From Dillenia suffruticosa (lineage: Eukaryota; Streptophyta; Magnoliopsida; Dilleniales; Dilleniaceae), in the NCBI GenBank assembly GCA_033439265.1, contig JAVTVX010000019.1, positions 8,191,501-8,255,500 of the forward strand: a stretch of 64,000 nt of DNA. Reading direction: 5' to 3'. Below, piece by piece: positions 22,325-34,747 of this stretch. The position numbers and the translations under genes are program-made. How positions within the stretch are numbered: the first letter of the stretch is position 1; every line of letters starts with the position of its first letter. The notes below the pieces were generated by a model. That model was not told the DNA's origin. It ran no database searches and saw only the letters and a list, made by a program, of their open reading frames with translations.

Positions 22325-25300
22325 CGATCAAAAATCAAAATCATCATTGTCATCATCATCCTCATTATCAGATTCTTCAATATCAAATTCATCCTCATCT
22401 TCATCATCTGTCTCAAAATCAGATTCTTCATCGCCAGCATCATGAATTTCAGTTTGATCCACATCTATCACAATTCTGCGTGGATCTCGTAATGTTGGAA
22501 TAATATATTCCTCAGTCTGAAACATGTCAGCAACTTCCTCTTGTTGATATGCTATGTCTTCCCAACGTTCCTAAATTTTCTTTCGTACTTTCGTTTTACA
22601 AACAGCCCACTAATCAATTTTGTCATGTTTCAAACTAGAATATGATGCATAATACACTTGAATCGCTTGTTGTGCCAATACGAATGGTTCATATCTTTTA
22701 TAAAATTTTTTATGATTTATTTCGACCAAATTAAATTTTGAATGCATATCCATCCCTTTTATAGGGTCAAACCATTGGCACATAAATAAAACGACCCGCA
22801 CTCTGCTCCAAGGTACTGTACCTCAATAATTTCATCCAACAAACCATAAAAATCATCTTTTACACCTCCATCGTTAGATGACTGAACGCAAATACCACTA
22901 TTCATTGTAGCTTTTCCGGTTCCATATTTTTGAGTGTGAAAATTATACCCGTTTATAAAATATGATAGCCAAGTTCGTACCGTTGAGTTTGGACCCCATG
23001 ACAGATGAATTAACAATTCTTGTTCAACTTGATCTTGATTACATTGAACCTAAAGTAAAATAAATGTGTTATTTTTTTATTAATCAAATATTTATAAAAT
23101 TTCAAAAATTTTCAAAACTAACATATGTTTTGAACCATGCTACAAATTCTTCATCGCACACACGATTGAACTCATTCATCAATAGTTCAGACCATGAATG
23201 TTGAGAAATCCTACGATTAAAAAAGACGATTTATGTCAAAAATTTTAACAAAATAAAGAATACATTTATTTGGGAAAAAATACTTACTCGAAATATGGCG
23301 TAACTTCTGGATAGTTCAGTAAAATATATGTATAAGCTGCCCGCCATTCTTTAGCAGTTAAATATCTAACCTTACATGACCTACTTGGTCGATCGAGATA
23401 GTTGAAAATAGAGAATGAATTTAAATTAGGATCAACAGGACCCTCATCATTTCTGTCCGCTCTCCGTCTCTTATATTGGACATGAGGCTCGAAATAATAT
23501 GAAGCAAAAGTTGTCACTTCCTCCGCAATATATGCATTAACAATAGAGACTTCAACCCGTGGCTTATTTTTCATTTTTCTCTTCAAATGATATAAAAATT
23601 TAATTGTAATTAAATAAAGTGTATCAGAAAATGATATATAATGAATTTAGTAAAACGACAAGCACTCTAAATTGCCTTATGAAGAGAAGGTACAAAATTT
23701 ACCTTTCAAATGGATACATCCATCGATATTGGACGGGACCTACAACTCTGGCCTCATAAGACAAGTGAACTAAAAGGTGTTCCTTGAAATCAAAAAATGA
23801 CGGAGGAAATATTCTTTCTAGATTACACAAAATGATAGGGATATCTCTCTCTAATTTCCTCATATGTGATTTCTTTAATACTGTCGAGCAAATATCATGC
23901 AGGAAAATACTTAACTCTATAATGACGCCCCATACAAAATCTGGTAAAAGTCCCTTAAAAGCGATCGGAATTAATCTTTCCATAAATATGTGAAAATCAT
24001 GACACTTCAAACCAATCAACTTGCATTCTTTCATATCGACAAATCTCCCAAAATTTGATACATAACCATCAGGAAATCTCAGGGATTTCAACCATTCACA
24101 AACTTTCCGTCTCTGATCCTTATTTATTGTATAAATTGCTTTTGGTTTTGGTCCCTTTCTGCTTCCATCCACATCAAGTGTAGGCCGATTACAATGAAGC
24201 CGCATATCTTTTCTGCATTCAAGTTATTTTTTGTTTTTCCAGAGATATCCATCAATGTATTAATCACATTTTCAAAAATATTTTTCTGGATATGCATCAA
24301 ATCGAGATTATGATGAATCAGATGGGTCTTCCAATATGGTAAATCTCAAAATATACTCCGTTTGGTCCATTTATGCACACTTCCATATCCATACGTTGTA
24401 CCATGTGGGTCTTCAATAATAAATGGAAAGTGAGACACTCGCTCCCAAATTTGTTAACCAGTTAATCTCAATAGAGGATGTGTTTTTTCAACTTTATTCT
24501 TCGTAAACTCTTCTTTATTTCTTCTAAATTTATGATTTTGTGGCAAAAATTGTCTATGACAATCAAAATAACTCGCCTTCTTACCATACTTCAATCTGAA
24601 CGACTTATATCTCTCCATACATATTAGATATCCTAAAACCCCAGTAGTACTCAATCCCGATAAGATGCCATAAGCTGGAAAGTTATTTATCGTCCAAAGA
24701 AGAGTTGCTTTCATTACAAACATCTGATCAGTGTTAACATCATATGTAAAAACACCGTCATCCCATAATTGTTTTAACTCCGCAATCAATGGTTGCATAT
24801 AAACAACTATCAACTTCTTCAAATTTTGCGGGCCGGGTATCACCAATGTCAAAAGCATATAGGGTGTCTTCATACACATACCCAGAGGAATATTATATGG
24901 AGTTAAGATCACTGGCCAACATGAATAATTTTTCCTTAATTTTCCAAATGGAGCAAACCCATCAGCACAAAGATCTAACCTAATGTTTCGAGTCTCTCTT
25001 GCAAATTCAGGATATGTCATATCAAAATTTTTTTATATCTCTGCATCCAAAGGATGACACATTAACCCTTCTTCTGTTTGATGATTTGCATGCCAAGTCA
25101 TATATTCAGCAGTAGTTTTCGATGTATAAAGTCTTTGCAATCTAGGAGTCAAAGGCAAATAAAACATTTGCTTGAATGGTTTAGGTTGCTAATTACGACC
25201 TGATCTCCTAGTACTCTTGTACTTATTTTGGTTACAGAATTTACAAAATTCTACATTTTCATCAACTCCCCAAAATAACATGCAACCATCTCTGCATATA

Positions 25301-26067
25301 TCAATTCTTTCCACCGTAAGACCCAAGTCATTCACCAACTTTTTCATACTATAAAAGTCATTCGACATTATATGTTCACGAGACAATACTTCTCTCATTA
25401 CTTGAACAATATCATTGAAACAATTTTCAGACAAATTATGCTCTGCCTTAACATTTAACATTCTAGCCGTTAATGTCAACTTAGTGTGGGTGTCACAATT
25501 AGCCCATAAAGGTTCATCTGCAGCTTTCAACATTTCTTGAAATTGGTTAGACAAATAATCTTTATCTTGCACATTCTCATCAACACATGTTGCTTCTACC
25601 CCCTCCAATGGTGATGCATAACTTGTAGGTACATTTTCATTTGTTGGTGCAAAACTAGAACTTGCATAATTTGATTGGGGTACAAAATTTTGACCCGCTG
25701 TATCAAATACCATCTGCTGATATGGATTTAACTGATCATAATAATTGTTATCCCCTCTAACTGAAAAATGCATATTTCGCACATACTTTTCATTAGATAT
25801 AAACGGTTTACCATAACAAGTCCAATTGTAGTGATTTAGAGTAAAACCAAATCTATAAAGATGTTCTCTAACTTTATCACATACATGAAATTTGCCATTA
25901 CCACACTTTCTGCACGGATACCTTAACTTATTCACATCCATAAACTCAACCTTACTAGTAGCGAAATTTAAGAATTGTTCCACCCCAGAAATAAACTCAT
26001 TAGTTAAATCACGACGATCAGGTAAATTCTTATTATACATCCAATCTCTTTCGTTTTGCATTGTCAC
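22325..26067 (-). pseudogene. tnp2-like: TNP2-type CACTA transposase, degenerate
   Basis: Start ATG at 26065-26067 (MTMQNERDWMYNKNLPDRR). A transposase-associated domain occupies about residues 8-95 with the CRKCGNGKFH zinc-ligand motif. The TNP2 core runs from about 25500 to 24450 (MSNDFYSMKKLVNDLGL, FAPFGKLRKNYSCWPV). A DUF4218 region lies near 24200-23700 (RIFPPSFFDFKEHLLVHL), followed by an intron, then DUF4216-like sequence (HLSWGPNSTVRTWLSYF, VVLFMCQWFDPIKGMD) and an acidic tail ending near 22325. Introns are visible near 23588-23701, 23214-23286 and 23050-23125. Breaks include TAG at 25189-25191, TAA at 25033-25035, disruption between about 24450 and 24205, a frame change near 22790 and stops near 22610. 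It catalyses CACTA excision and insertion when intact. Confidence 0.88.
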
Positions 26068-27060
26068 TGTTTAAAAAAATAAAATTTATAAAATATTAAT
26101 AAATAAAAGTATTAACAAAATATAGATTATATTGAAAAAAAACATTAATAAGAAATAATTAACATCTAATAACAAAACTTTTAAAAAATATTAACATATA
26201 TTCAGATAATTTAACAAATATAAAAACGTTAATAGAAATTATTAAGACATACTATTTACGCAAAATAATAAAAAGCAAATATGATCTTTATTACATTGAC
26301 TCGAAAAAAATATAAATATAATTTATAACTATTGCATTTCACGAAAATACAACATACATACATGCATACCAGGAACAAGGGATAAAAAACAAAGAAAATA
26401 AAAGAATAAATACGAAGAAAAAATAAATACCTCAACCGTTTCAATATCTACTTTTCTCCCCCTCTACTTGAACAACACGTCCAACCAGAGCAAACACATT
26501 TACAATAAAAAACCATTAATATTATTTATAATTAATCTAATGTTAAAATATATTATATAACATTAACAATATATATTAACTATATAAACCATTATATGTA
26601 TTATAAATTTTTAAATATGTAGAGAATATTATCCATTTAAAATTCTGTATTATATATATTATATATTATTACATATATATCATAAAACAATATATAAAAT
26701 TATATAATAATAATTATGTTATAATTACCATAATTATAATATATAATATATATAAGTTAAAATATATATAATACAAAATATTCTAATATTATAATATATA
26801 ATATGTTATAATATATGTTATAATGTTAAAATTATAATATATAATATATTATAATATATATAACATATAGAATTATATATAAAAACTATAAATTAACATA
26901 TATTCTATAATGTTTAAACTATAATATATAATACATAATAATATATACAATATATTAAATTATATATGTTAAAATTATAATATATAATATTATATAATAT
27001 TATTAAAATTATAACATATAATATATTATAATAAATAATATATAAATTTAATTATATAAT
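26068..27060. other. AT-rich leader of CACTA-1
   Basis: Nearly pure A+T with long ATATATAATATAT-like runs, between the transposase ATG and the GC-rich block. No gene is seen. By position it is the 5' leader or first intron of the transposase transcription unit. Confidence 0.55.
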
Positions 27061-27560
27061 ATATAATTTATAATAAAAAAAATTGCCGCCAAGGGACGGG
27101 GAGACGCTCCCCTACCCAAATCCGGCGACAACATCGCCGGATCGGGCGAGGGGGAGGACCCTCCCCCATGGGCCTCGACGAGGTCCTTCTCCAAGGCCCG
27201 TGGGGGAGGGAGCCTCCCCTACCCAGATCTGGTGGCGCACCGCCGGATGGGGGAAAGGGGGATCCCCCCTTCGTTGCCTTAGTGACCGAAGGGGAGGGTC
27301 GTCCCCTCCCCGGATCTGGCCGCTTGCGGTTGGATTGGGGAGGGGAAACAGGCCCCTCCCCAGATCCAGCCGCTGCGGCCGGATCTCGAAGGGAGGAGGC
27401 GCTGCGGTGCCTCCACCTCTGTTCAAACAAAGTCAGGGGAGGGGCAGCGCCCCTCCCCCGCCAAGATCTAGCTGCATTGCTGCTGGATCTAGAGAGAGAG
27501 AGAGAGAGAGAGTATCTCCTTTCGCCTTGAACCCGTGAGAGAGATGGAGAGGCACTGTGG
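27061..27560. other. GC-rich, CpG-rich block upstream of the CACTA-1 transposase
   Basis: About 470 bases built from repeated CCTCCCC, GATCTGG, CCGGAT and GGGGAGGG words, with a (GA)n tract at about 27490-27511. Overlapping open frames on both strands (100-175 codons) have low-complexity Pro/Gly/Arg composition and are best taken as shadows of the base composition. It sits between the subterminal array and the transposase, the expected promoter position. Confidence 0.55.
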
Positions 27561-27609
27561 GGAAGATAAGGAGAGGCGTGAGGAACAATGTGCACAGAAG
27601 GAAGATTTT

Positions 27610-29769
27610 TGAATTAAAAAATTCAGCGACAAATAAACTTTTGTTGTTGAAATTAGCGACAAAAAAGATTTTGTCGCTAATTTAGCGACAAATTTTTTAA
27701 TTTGTTGTTGAAATCAACGACAAATTTTTTATTTGTCACTAATTTAGCGACAAATGTGGTATTTGTCGCTAAATCAGCAACAAATTTAGTATTTGTTGTT
27801 GAAATCAACGACAAAATTTTTTTTTATCACAACATTCAGAAGGAAGAATATGTTTTGAAAAATTCAGCGATGAAATCGATGATAAAGAGGCTTTCGTCGC
27901 TCATATCAGCGACGAATTTTTTTTCGTCGCTAAAATCTGCGACAAAATTTTCTTTTATTGCTGAAATCCGCGACAAATTTGGTATTTGTCGCAGAAATCA
28001 GCGACAATTTGAGTATTTGTCGTTGAAATCAGCGACAAATTTTTTTTTGTCGCTAAAATTACACAGCATGTAATTTGTTTTAAAAATTCAAGGAAAAATT
28101 TTATTTTTATCACTGAAATCAGCAACAAATTGAGTATTTATCGCTGAAATCAACGACAAATTTTTTTTTGTTGCTAAATTTATAGAAGTTTTAAATTTCA
28201 GCGATGAAATCAACAACAAATGGACTTTCGTCGCAAAAATCCGTGACAAATTAGGTTTTTGTCGCTGAAATCAGTGACAAATCTGGTATATGTCGCTGAA
28301 ATCAATGACAATTTTTTTTTGTCGCTAAAATTAGAGAATGAAAAATTGGTTTTAAAATTTCAGCGACGAAATCAGCAATAAATAGACTTTCATCGCTAAA
28401 ATCAACGACAAATTATGTTTTTGTTGCTAAAATCTGTGACAAAATTCATTTTTGTCGCTGAAATCAGTGACAATTTTGGTATTTGTCACGGAAATTTGGG
28501 ACAAAAATTTTTGGGTCGCTAAAATTGTACAGATTGAAAAAATTTGTTTTAAAATTCAGCGATAAAGTTTGTTTTCGTTGCTAAAATTAGCGACGAACCG
28601 TTGGTTCGTTGCAAAAATCAACGACGAATCCTTGGTTTGTTGCAGAAATCAGCGATGAACCCTTGGTTCATCACAGATTTCAACGACGAACACTTGGTTC
28701 GTCGCAGATGTCGCGACGAACCCTTGTTTTGTCGCCAAAACCGTGGCGAACCCTTGTTTCGTCGCCAAAACCGCGACGAACTAGGGTTTAGTCGCGAAAT
28801 CAGCGACCAATTTTTGATTCGTCGCTGAATTCAACGACGAACTATGAATTGGTCGCTGAAATCAGCGATGAATACATCTTTCGTCGCGGATATTAGCGAC
28901 GAACTAGCTATTCGTTGCTAAAATCCACAATGAATTCATGATTCGTCGTTGATTTCTACGACGAATTATTCATTTGTTGTTGATTCCACCATGGTCTCTA
29001 ATTTCTGTAGTCAATTTTTGTGACAAACTCGTTTTTTGTCGCAAAATTTAGCGACGAACTTGATTATTGGTCGCAAATGTGCGACAAAAATTGTTTTTGG
29101 TCGCAAAATTGGCGATGATAAATTTTGGTTCATCGGTAATTCAGTGATGAAAAAGTATTTTTGTTGAAAATCTGCGACAATGTTTGCGACGAAATTTTAA
29201 ATTTTTTCACAGATTTAACTGAAACACTTTAATTTCCTCTATTAACTACTAAATGAGATACAAATTATTAATTACTAAATTAATAACATTAAATAACAAA
29301 ATTATAAATATAAATATTTTTATATTGTTAATTATACTTAACATTCTTTACATATTGATAAATGTATAATGACTTCAATGTCGGTCATTATTAAATTCAT
29401 TTGTTTATATCGATAAAATTACTACCGCAAACAATACTATTTAATTACAATTTTTTTATATAAAATGACAAAAAATAAGCATTATTATTATGTAGATTTA
29501 GCGACGAAATTAGTGACAAACTTTCTTTTTTGTTGTAGATCTAGCGACGAATTCTAAATTCGTCGCAAAATTAGCAACGAATTTCGAAATTCTTCGTAAA
29601 ATTAGCGACAAATTTCCAGTCGTCGCTAAAATAGCTATGACTATTTTTTCGTTGCAAATTTCGTTGGAAATTGCGATGAAAAAAAATTTCGTTGTTAAAT
29701 TCGTCGCAAATTAGCAACAAAAAAAATTTGTTGCTAAATTTCATCGCAAAAACCATGTTTTTTTGTAGT
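27610..29769. repeat. CACTA-1 subterminal repeat array and terminus
   Basis: Dozens of units such as CAGCGACAAATTT, TTTGTCGCTGAAAT and CGACGAACCCTTGG run from 27625 to 29210. An AT-rich gap follows (29215-29490), then a second array (29495-29755) ends in the terminus GTAGTG at 29769. Units alternate orientation. Variants cluster: GACAAA-type on the left, GACGAA-type from about 28600 on, which suggests local amplification of blocks. Confidence 0.85.
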
Positions 29770-30850
29770 GAATGGTTTTGTTGTTGCATCTGAAATATAT
29801 GCGCTATGAGTAGATATATGAGATACGTTGTGTCAAGAGTTGTGATATGTTATGACTTGATATATCTACTGGTTTTAAAGTGTATAAGTACTATAGTATG
29901 GACATAATCTTGTTTTGTTGATGACAAAAAGGGAGAGAAGATTGAGTGTGTGTGCTGGTATGTGTGCTGAGTCTGTGTATTGGTATGTGTGCTGATATGA
30001 TGATGCTCTTTGTATATGTATAAGTGATGTGCTTAAATGATGTGTATATATGTGCTGACATGTATATGTGCTAAAATGAGGTGTGTGCTGAAATAAGGTG
30101 TAGGTGTATGTGCTGAAAAATATAAGAAATATGCTGAAGTACTGAAGGCTTGAGTATGTGATGAAACATATGTATGCAAGTGTGCTGTGTGCTGTGTGTT
30201 GTGTGCTGCTGAATGCTGTGTGCGAACTAAGGTTGAACTAGGAGTATAAGAGTATATGTGTATGCTGAATGTAAATATACACTGATCTTGTAATGATATG
30301 TGAATGCTCATATGTAGTATATGCATGTGTAGTGTATGCAATGGGCTAAATATGTTGGTATGCCTAAATGAAGAACACCGAAATACAAATGTCTAGAAAT
30401 TAGGATTTAACTTGACTCAGCATTATAGATTGAATACTAGAAGTCTTGTCATCATAAAAAAGGGGGAGAATGTTGACCTAGTAGAATTTTGATGATAAAT
30501 GATTAAAAGAAAAAATAGTTCAAGAAAATAAGAAAAATAGTTAGAAAATTCAAAAGTTTGCAGTTCATGTCGATCTGGCTAGTAAACACGTCGACCAACA
30601 TGGCAGGTCTACCAATTGTAAGTACTGTGTCGACCAATTCATGACTTTCACACAACACATCGACCCATTTGTTGATCTTCTCGATCTGAGTTAAATGATT
30701 TCTATATAAATAAGTGTCTGAATAGTTCGAGCCACATAAGCACATATCAACCTGAACAATGAATATCTTATAAATAAGACATTCCAACACATCGATCTGA
30801 ACACAAATCTTGTTGACATGAAACTATAGGAACAATGGCAAATTGAATTG
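29770..30850 (+). mobile_element. SIRE-like Copia 3' end: internal tail, polypurine tract and partial LTR
   Basis: At about 30457-30470 the run AAAAAAGGGGGAGAA is directly followed by TGTTGACC, the polypurine tract and LTR start typical of SIRE/Maximus Copia elements. Upstream (29770-30456) is the non-coding tail, with TGTGCTGA-type short repeats (about 29945-30200) and a second AAAAAGGGAGAGAA at 29925. Downstream the LTR shows GAATTTTGATGATAA and CGACC-rich phrases to about 30850. The rest of the element is absent. It is a fragment, so no age can be read from LTR pairs. Confidence 0.6.
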
Positions 30851-32031
30851 AAAAAATTACAACTTTAATTTTTTCACCAGTTGTGAGAAATTTTTTAATA
30901 TTTTTTATGAAACAAGCTTTCACAGAAAAATAGGATCACCATTTTATTTTGAATTCTCTGATAATGTGTAATGGAAAAGGTTTAGGAAGAATTTGTGTCA
31001 TTTAGAAAGTCCAACAAAAAATTCATGGTAGATTTCTTTTGTGTGGTGGTCAATTTTGGAATGTTCGGAATAATATTTAGAAACTGTTTGGATTTCTTTT
31101 GGAAAAATTGCAGTGGACGAACTGCTATACCAACACCGGTCAAAATATCATATGGGAAATTCTTTTGCACAATTGCAGTGGAATGTAAAGAATAAAAAAT
31201 GATTATAAGGATGAATATACAAAATTCTATAACAAGCCATTTTGTAATTATGATAGGTGTATCCCTTTGATATAAAATTTTGAAAACTCTTTCACAAAGA
31301 GATCTATCCACTCTTTTTGAGAAATCACCTTTTTCAATTCAAAATTTTGAAAAAGAAATTATCAAATGGGTCAGATGGGTTTTTATTGTGAGTTATTTGG
31401 ACAGATTGTGTATCATCAAAATGAACTCATAAAATTTTTGAATTTTACCCAAATGGTCTTAAACTTGAAAGTTTTGTAAAAAAGTTTTATTAACAGACAT
31501 TTTCAAATAGTTTTGGTCGAAAGTATCTTGAAATTTTGTAAGACATATTGCCTTCGTAAACAGTTTAGCAACATAGTCAAAATTTTTGTTTGTTGTTGAG
31601 AAAAATTCTCATTGACTTGTTTTTGAAGTCTTGACTGATTGTGCATAAAAGAGTGAAGGATATTGTAGCAATGCTCTAAATTGGTTGTAAGTAAGGGGAT
31701 TGCAAACAAGTTTTGTAAGTGATTTTTGTTGAGATAGCAAAATAGCTCTAATTTTTTTTTTATAGTAGAATAATTTTGTTATGATTCTACACATACTTTT
31801 GAATGAAATCTAATTAATTGTTCTGGATGATATGGTCCTAATCTTTGTTTAAGAATTCCTCCATATTCTAATTTAGATGCATCTGTTTCTATAATCATAA
31901 AGGTTAAAAGATTTGGTATTTCTAAACATGGTAATGAATTAACCTTTTGTTTTAATTGTTTTACTATATTGGTATGTTGTTTTGTCTATGGCTTAGGATT
32001 CTTTTGTAATCTCTGATATAATATTAAATAG
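30851..32031 (-). mobile_element. Endogenous pararetrovirus (Caulimoviridae-like) remnant, RT end and RNase H
   Basis: On the minus strand, from about 32030 to 31800, short stretches such as LYQRLQKNPKP, KQHTNIVKQLKQK and MIIETDASKLEYGGILK match the reverse transcriptase/RNase H junction of plant pararetroviruses (Petuvirus/florendovirus-like), where the DAS.LGYGGIL motif begins RNase H. Weaker similarity may extend to about 31240. 30851-31240 is assigned here only by exclusion. It is broken in many places and only a small part of the viral polyprotein is present. It abuts CACTA-2 directly. Confidence 0.6.
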
Positions 32032-34187
32032 AAAAAATACTGTTGAACAAATGTTATAGAAAAAATCCTCAACTCTGTAATAACACCCCACACAAAATTT
32101 GATAGAAGTTCCTTTAACACAATAGGAATTAATCTTTCCATAAATATGTGACAATCATAACTCTTTAAACCTGTAAACTTGCATTCTGTCAAATCAACAC
32201 ATCTCCCAAGATTTGAAGCGTATCCATTAGGAAACCACACCAACCTCAACCATTCACAAACAATCCGTTTCTGATCCTTGTTTAATGTATAAACTGCCTT
32301 AGGTTTTGGTCCCTTATTGCTTGCATCCACATGTAGTGCAGATCGATAACAAACAAGTCTCATATCTTTTCTTACACTCAAGTTGTCTTTTGTTTTTGCA
32401 AGAACATCCATTACAGTATTTATGACATTATCAAAAGCATTTTTTTCAACATGCATCATATCAATATTATGCCGAACAAGATGGGTCTTCCAATATGGTA
32501 ATTCCCAAAATATACTCTGTTTCGTCTATTTATGCGTACTTCCATATCCAATAGTCGTGCCATGAAGGTCTTCCACGGCAGATGGAAAGTTATACACTCG
32601 CTCTCAAATTTGATCACTGGTCAATCTCAAGGGTGTATATGTTTTTTCAATCCTATTTTTAATGAACTCAACCTTATTCCTTCTAAATGAATGATTTAGA
32701 GGTAAAAAATTGTTTGTGACAATCAAAATAACTGGTTTTTTTTACCATATTTTAATCTGAATGATTTTGACATCTCCATATATATCAGACATCCTAAGAT
32801 CTCAACTGTACTCCATCCAGATAGCATTCCATAAGCTGAAAAGTCATTTATCATCCAAAGAAGGGTAGCCTTCCTCATCAGCATGGACATCATATGTAAA
32901 AACACCTTCATCCCATAGTTGTTTTAACTCTGCAATCAATGGCTACATATAAATATCTATTAACTTCTTCAGATTTTGCAGTCCAGGCACGATCAATGTG
33001 AGAAACATATATGGTGTCTTCATACACATACCAGAGGGAAGATTGTATGGAGTTAAGATAACTGACCAACATGAATAAGTTTTTTCTGATTTGCCAAAAG
33101 GAGCAAACCCATTAGCATAAAGACCCAATCTTATGTTTCGAGTCTTTTTTGCGAACTCAGGATATGTTCTATCAAAATGTTTCAAGGATAACACATTAGA
33201 TCCTCATTTGTTTCTTGGTTTGTATGCCAAGTTATGTGTTCATTCATGGCCTTAGATGCATAAAGTCTTTGCAATCGAGGGGTTAAGGGCAAGTAAAACA
33301 TTTGTTTCTTTGGTTTATTTGTTATGACCCGTCCTCCTACTACTCTTGTACTTACATTCATTACAAAATTTATAAAATTCTGTATTTTCGTCATCCCTCC
33401 AAAATAACATACAACCCCGACTATATATATCAATCCTTACTACTGGAAGACCCAAGTCTTTGACTAACTTTTTCATATCATATAAATCGGTTGGCATGAT
33501 ATGATCACGAGGCAATATTTCTCAAATGACTTGAATAAAATCATTAAAGCAATCCTCAGACATATTATATTCTATTTTGATATTTAACAGTCTTGCCGTC
33601 ACTGATAACTTTGTATGACTGTCACAACCTGCCCACAAAGGTTCATCCACGGCTTCCAAAACTTCTTGAAGCCGATTGGACATAAATGTCTCATTATTTA
33701 CATTTCCATCAACACCTGTTCCGTATATCTCCTCTAATGGTAATGCATAACTAGTATACTCTGGTTGAAATATTGGACCAGAACTAGTACTTGCATGGTT
33801 ACATTGGGAATCAAAATTCTCACCAACTGCATCAATCACCATTCTTTGATATGGGTTTAATTGATCGTAATTATAATCTCCTTTATTTGAAAATTGTCTA
33901 CTTCCTCGATTCTCTTCCTCAGTTATAAAGGGTTCACCGTGATAAATCCAATTATAGTAATTCGGAGTAAAATCAAATCTACAAAAATGTTTCATAACTT
34001 TATCAGAATCATGAAACATACCACTACCACACTTTCTGCATGGACACCTTAACTTATTTCTATCCATAAACTCAACTTGACTACTAGCGAAACCCAAAAA
34101 TTGTTCCAATCCAATACAGAACTCATCGGTCAATCCACGACGTTCAGGTAAGTTCTTATTATACATCCAAAGTCTATCGTTTTGCAT
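32032..34187 (-). pseudogene. tnp2-like: TNP2-type CACTA transposase, N-terminal and core part, degenerate
   Basis: ATG at 34185-34187 (MQNDRLWMYNKNLPERR). The transposase-associated domain includes LRCPCRKCGSGMFH. The N-terminal frame is open for 221 codons, then continues after a frame change near 33520 (MPTDLYDMKKLVKDLGLPVV). Core pieces follow at 33194-32943 (FAPFGKSEKTYSCWSV), 32911-32723 and 32459-32032 (FTGLKSYDCHIFMERLIP). It aligns with CACTA-1 throughout but has several frame changes and stops. Alignment ends at about 32032, where the open frame runs on into pararetroviral DNA. Confidence 0.85.
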
Positions 34188-34747
34188 TTTCTATCTCTAC
34201 AAAATCAAGAAACAATAACTTTATTTTGAGCCAAATGACTTATAGGAATACAAAATCTTCACAAAACATATACACAAATGGAGAAGTCATCTACAACAAA
34301 ATTCTATTATAATGGATTCTTCACCCACAATACTCTCCAAATAAATACCCCTAAGTGTATCGTGTTACTGTAGCACCTATAAGTGTTTGGTACAAATAAA
34401 TACTTTTTATAACTCCCAGATCCACATCAATTAGTCACAATGCGTTTTGAACATCAATTGGTCATTTTAGAGAAGAGACTTCATATTGAATTTGAGGAGA
34501 AGATGTGTGAATTTTTGGCTCAAACACACAAAAACAAAGAGAGTATTGATTCCTCAAGAAGAAGAATTAATTCTTCAAACTGATAGATGACTAAATCACC
34601 ATAACACCAAGGTGAACTCAATGTTAGTTCTTAAAAGACAACCGTACATAAGGAATGAATGATAAATGAACAACACTAATTGCCCTCTTAAGAACTCAAT
34701 ATGCAGCAAAAACCAAGGTCTCTAAAATTCATTGTTGTTCTAATCAT

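Larger units (their letters stand above)
21312..29769 (-). mobile_element. CACTA-1: autonomous-type En/Spm element, degenerate, left terminus missing
   Basis: The right terminus TTTTTTTGTAGTG ends at 29769. Inside come a subterminal array, GC-rich leader, AT-rich spacer, TNP2-type transposase (22325-26067) and a second ORF (21312-22040), all read leftward. The left terminus and its subterminal array are absent: sequence homologous to CACTA-3 begins abruptly at 21312 against a Gypsy LTR fragment. CACTA-1 and CACTA-3 align well and are the same family. The candidate duplication triplet after the right end is AAT, with no partner. Confidence 0.88.

Noticed and set aside
27068-27595. Long overlapping frames on both strands (up to 175 codons)
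   Set aside because: All lie in the GC-rich block of CACTA-1; low stop density follows from base composition, and the Pro/Gly/Arg-rich products match nothing I recognise.
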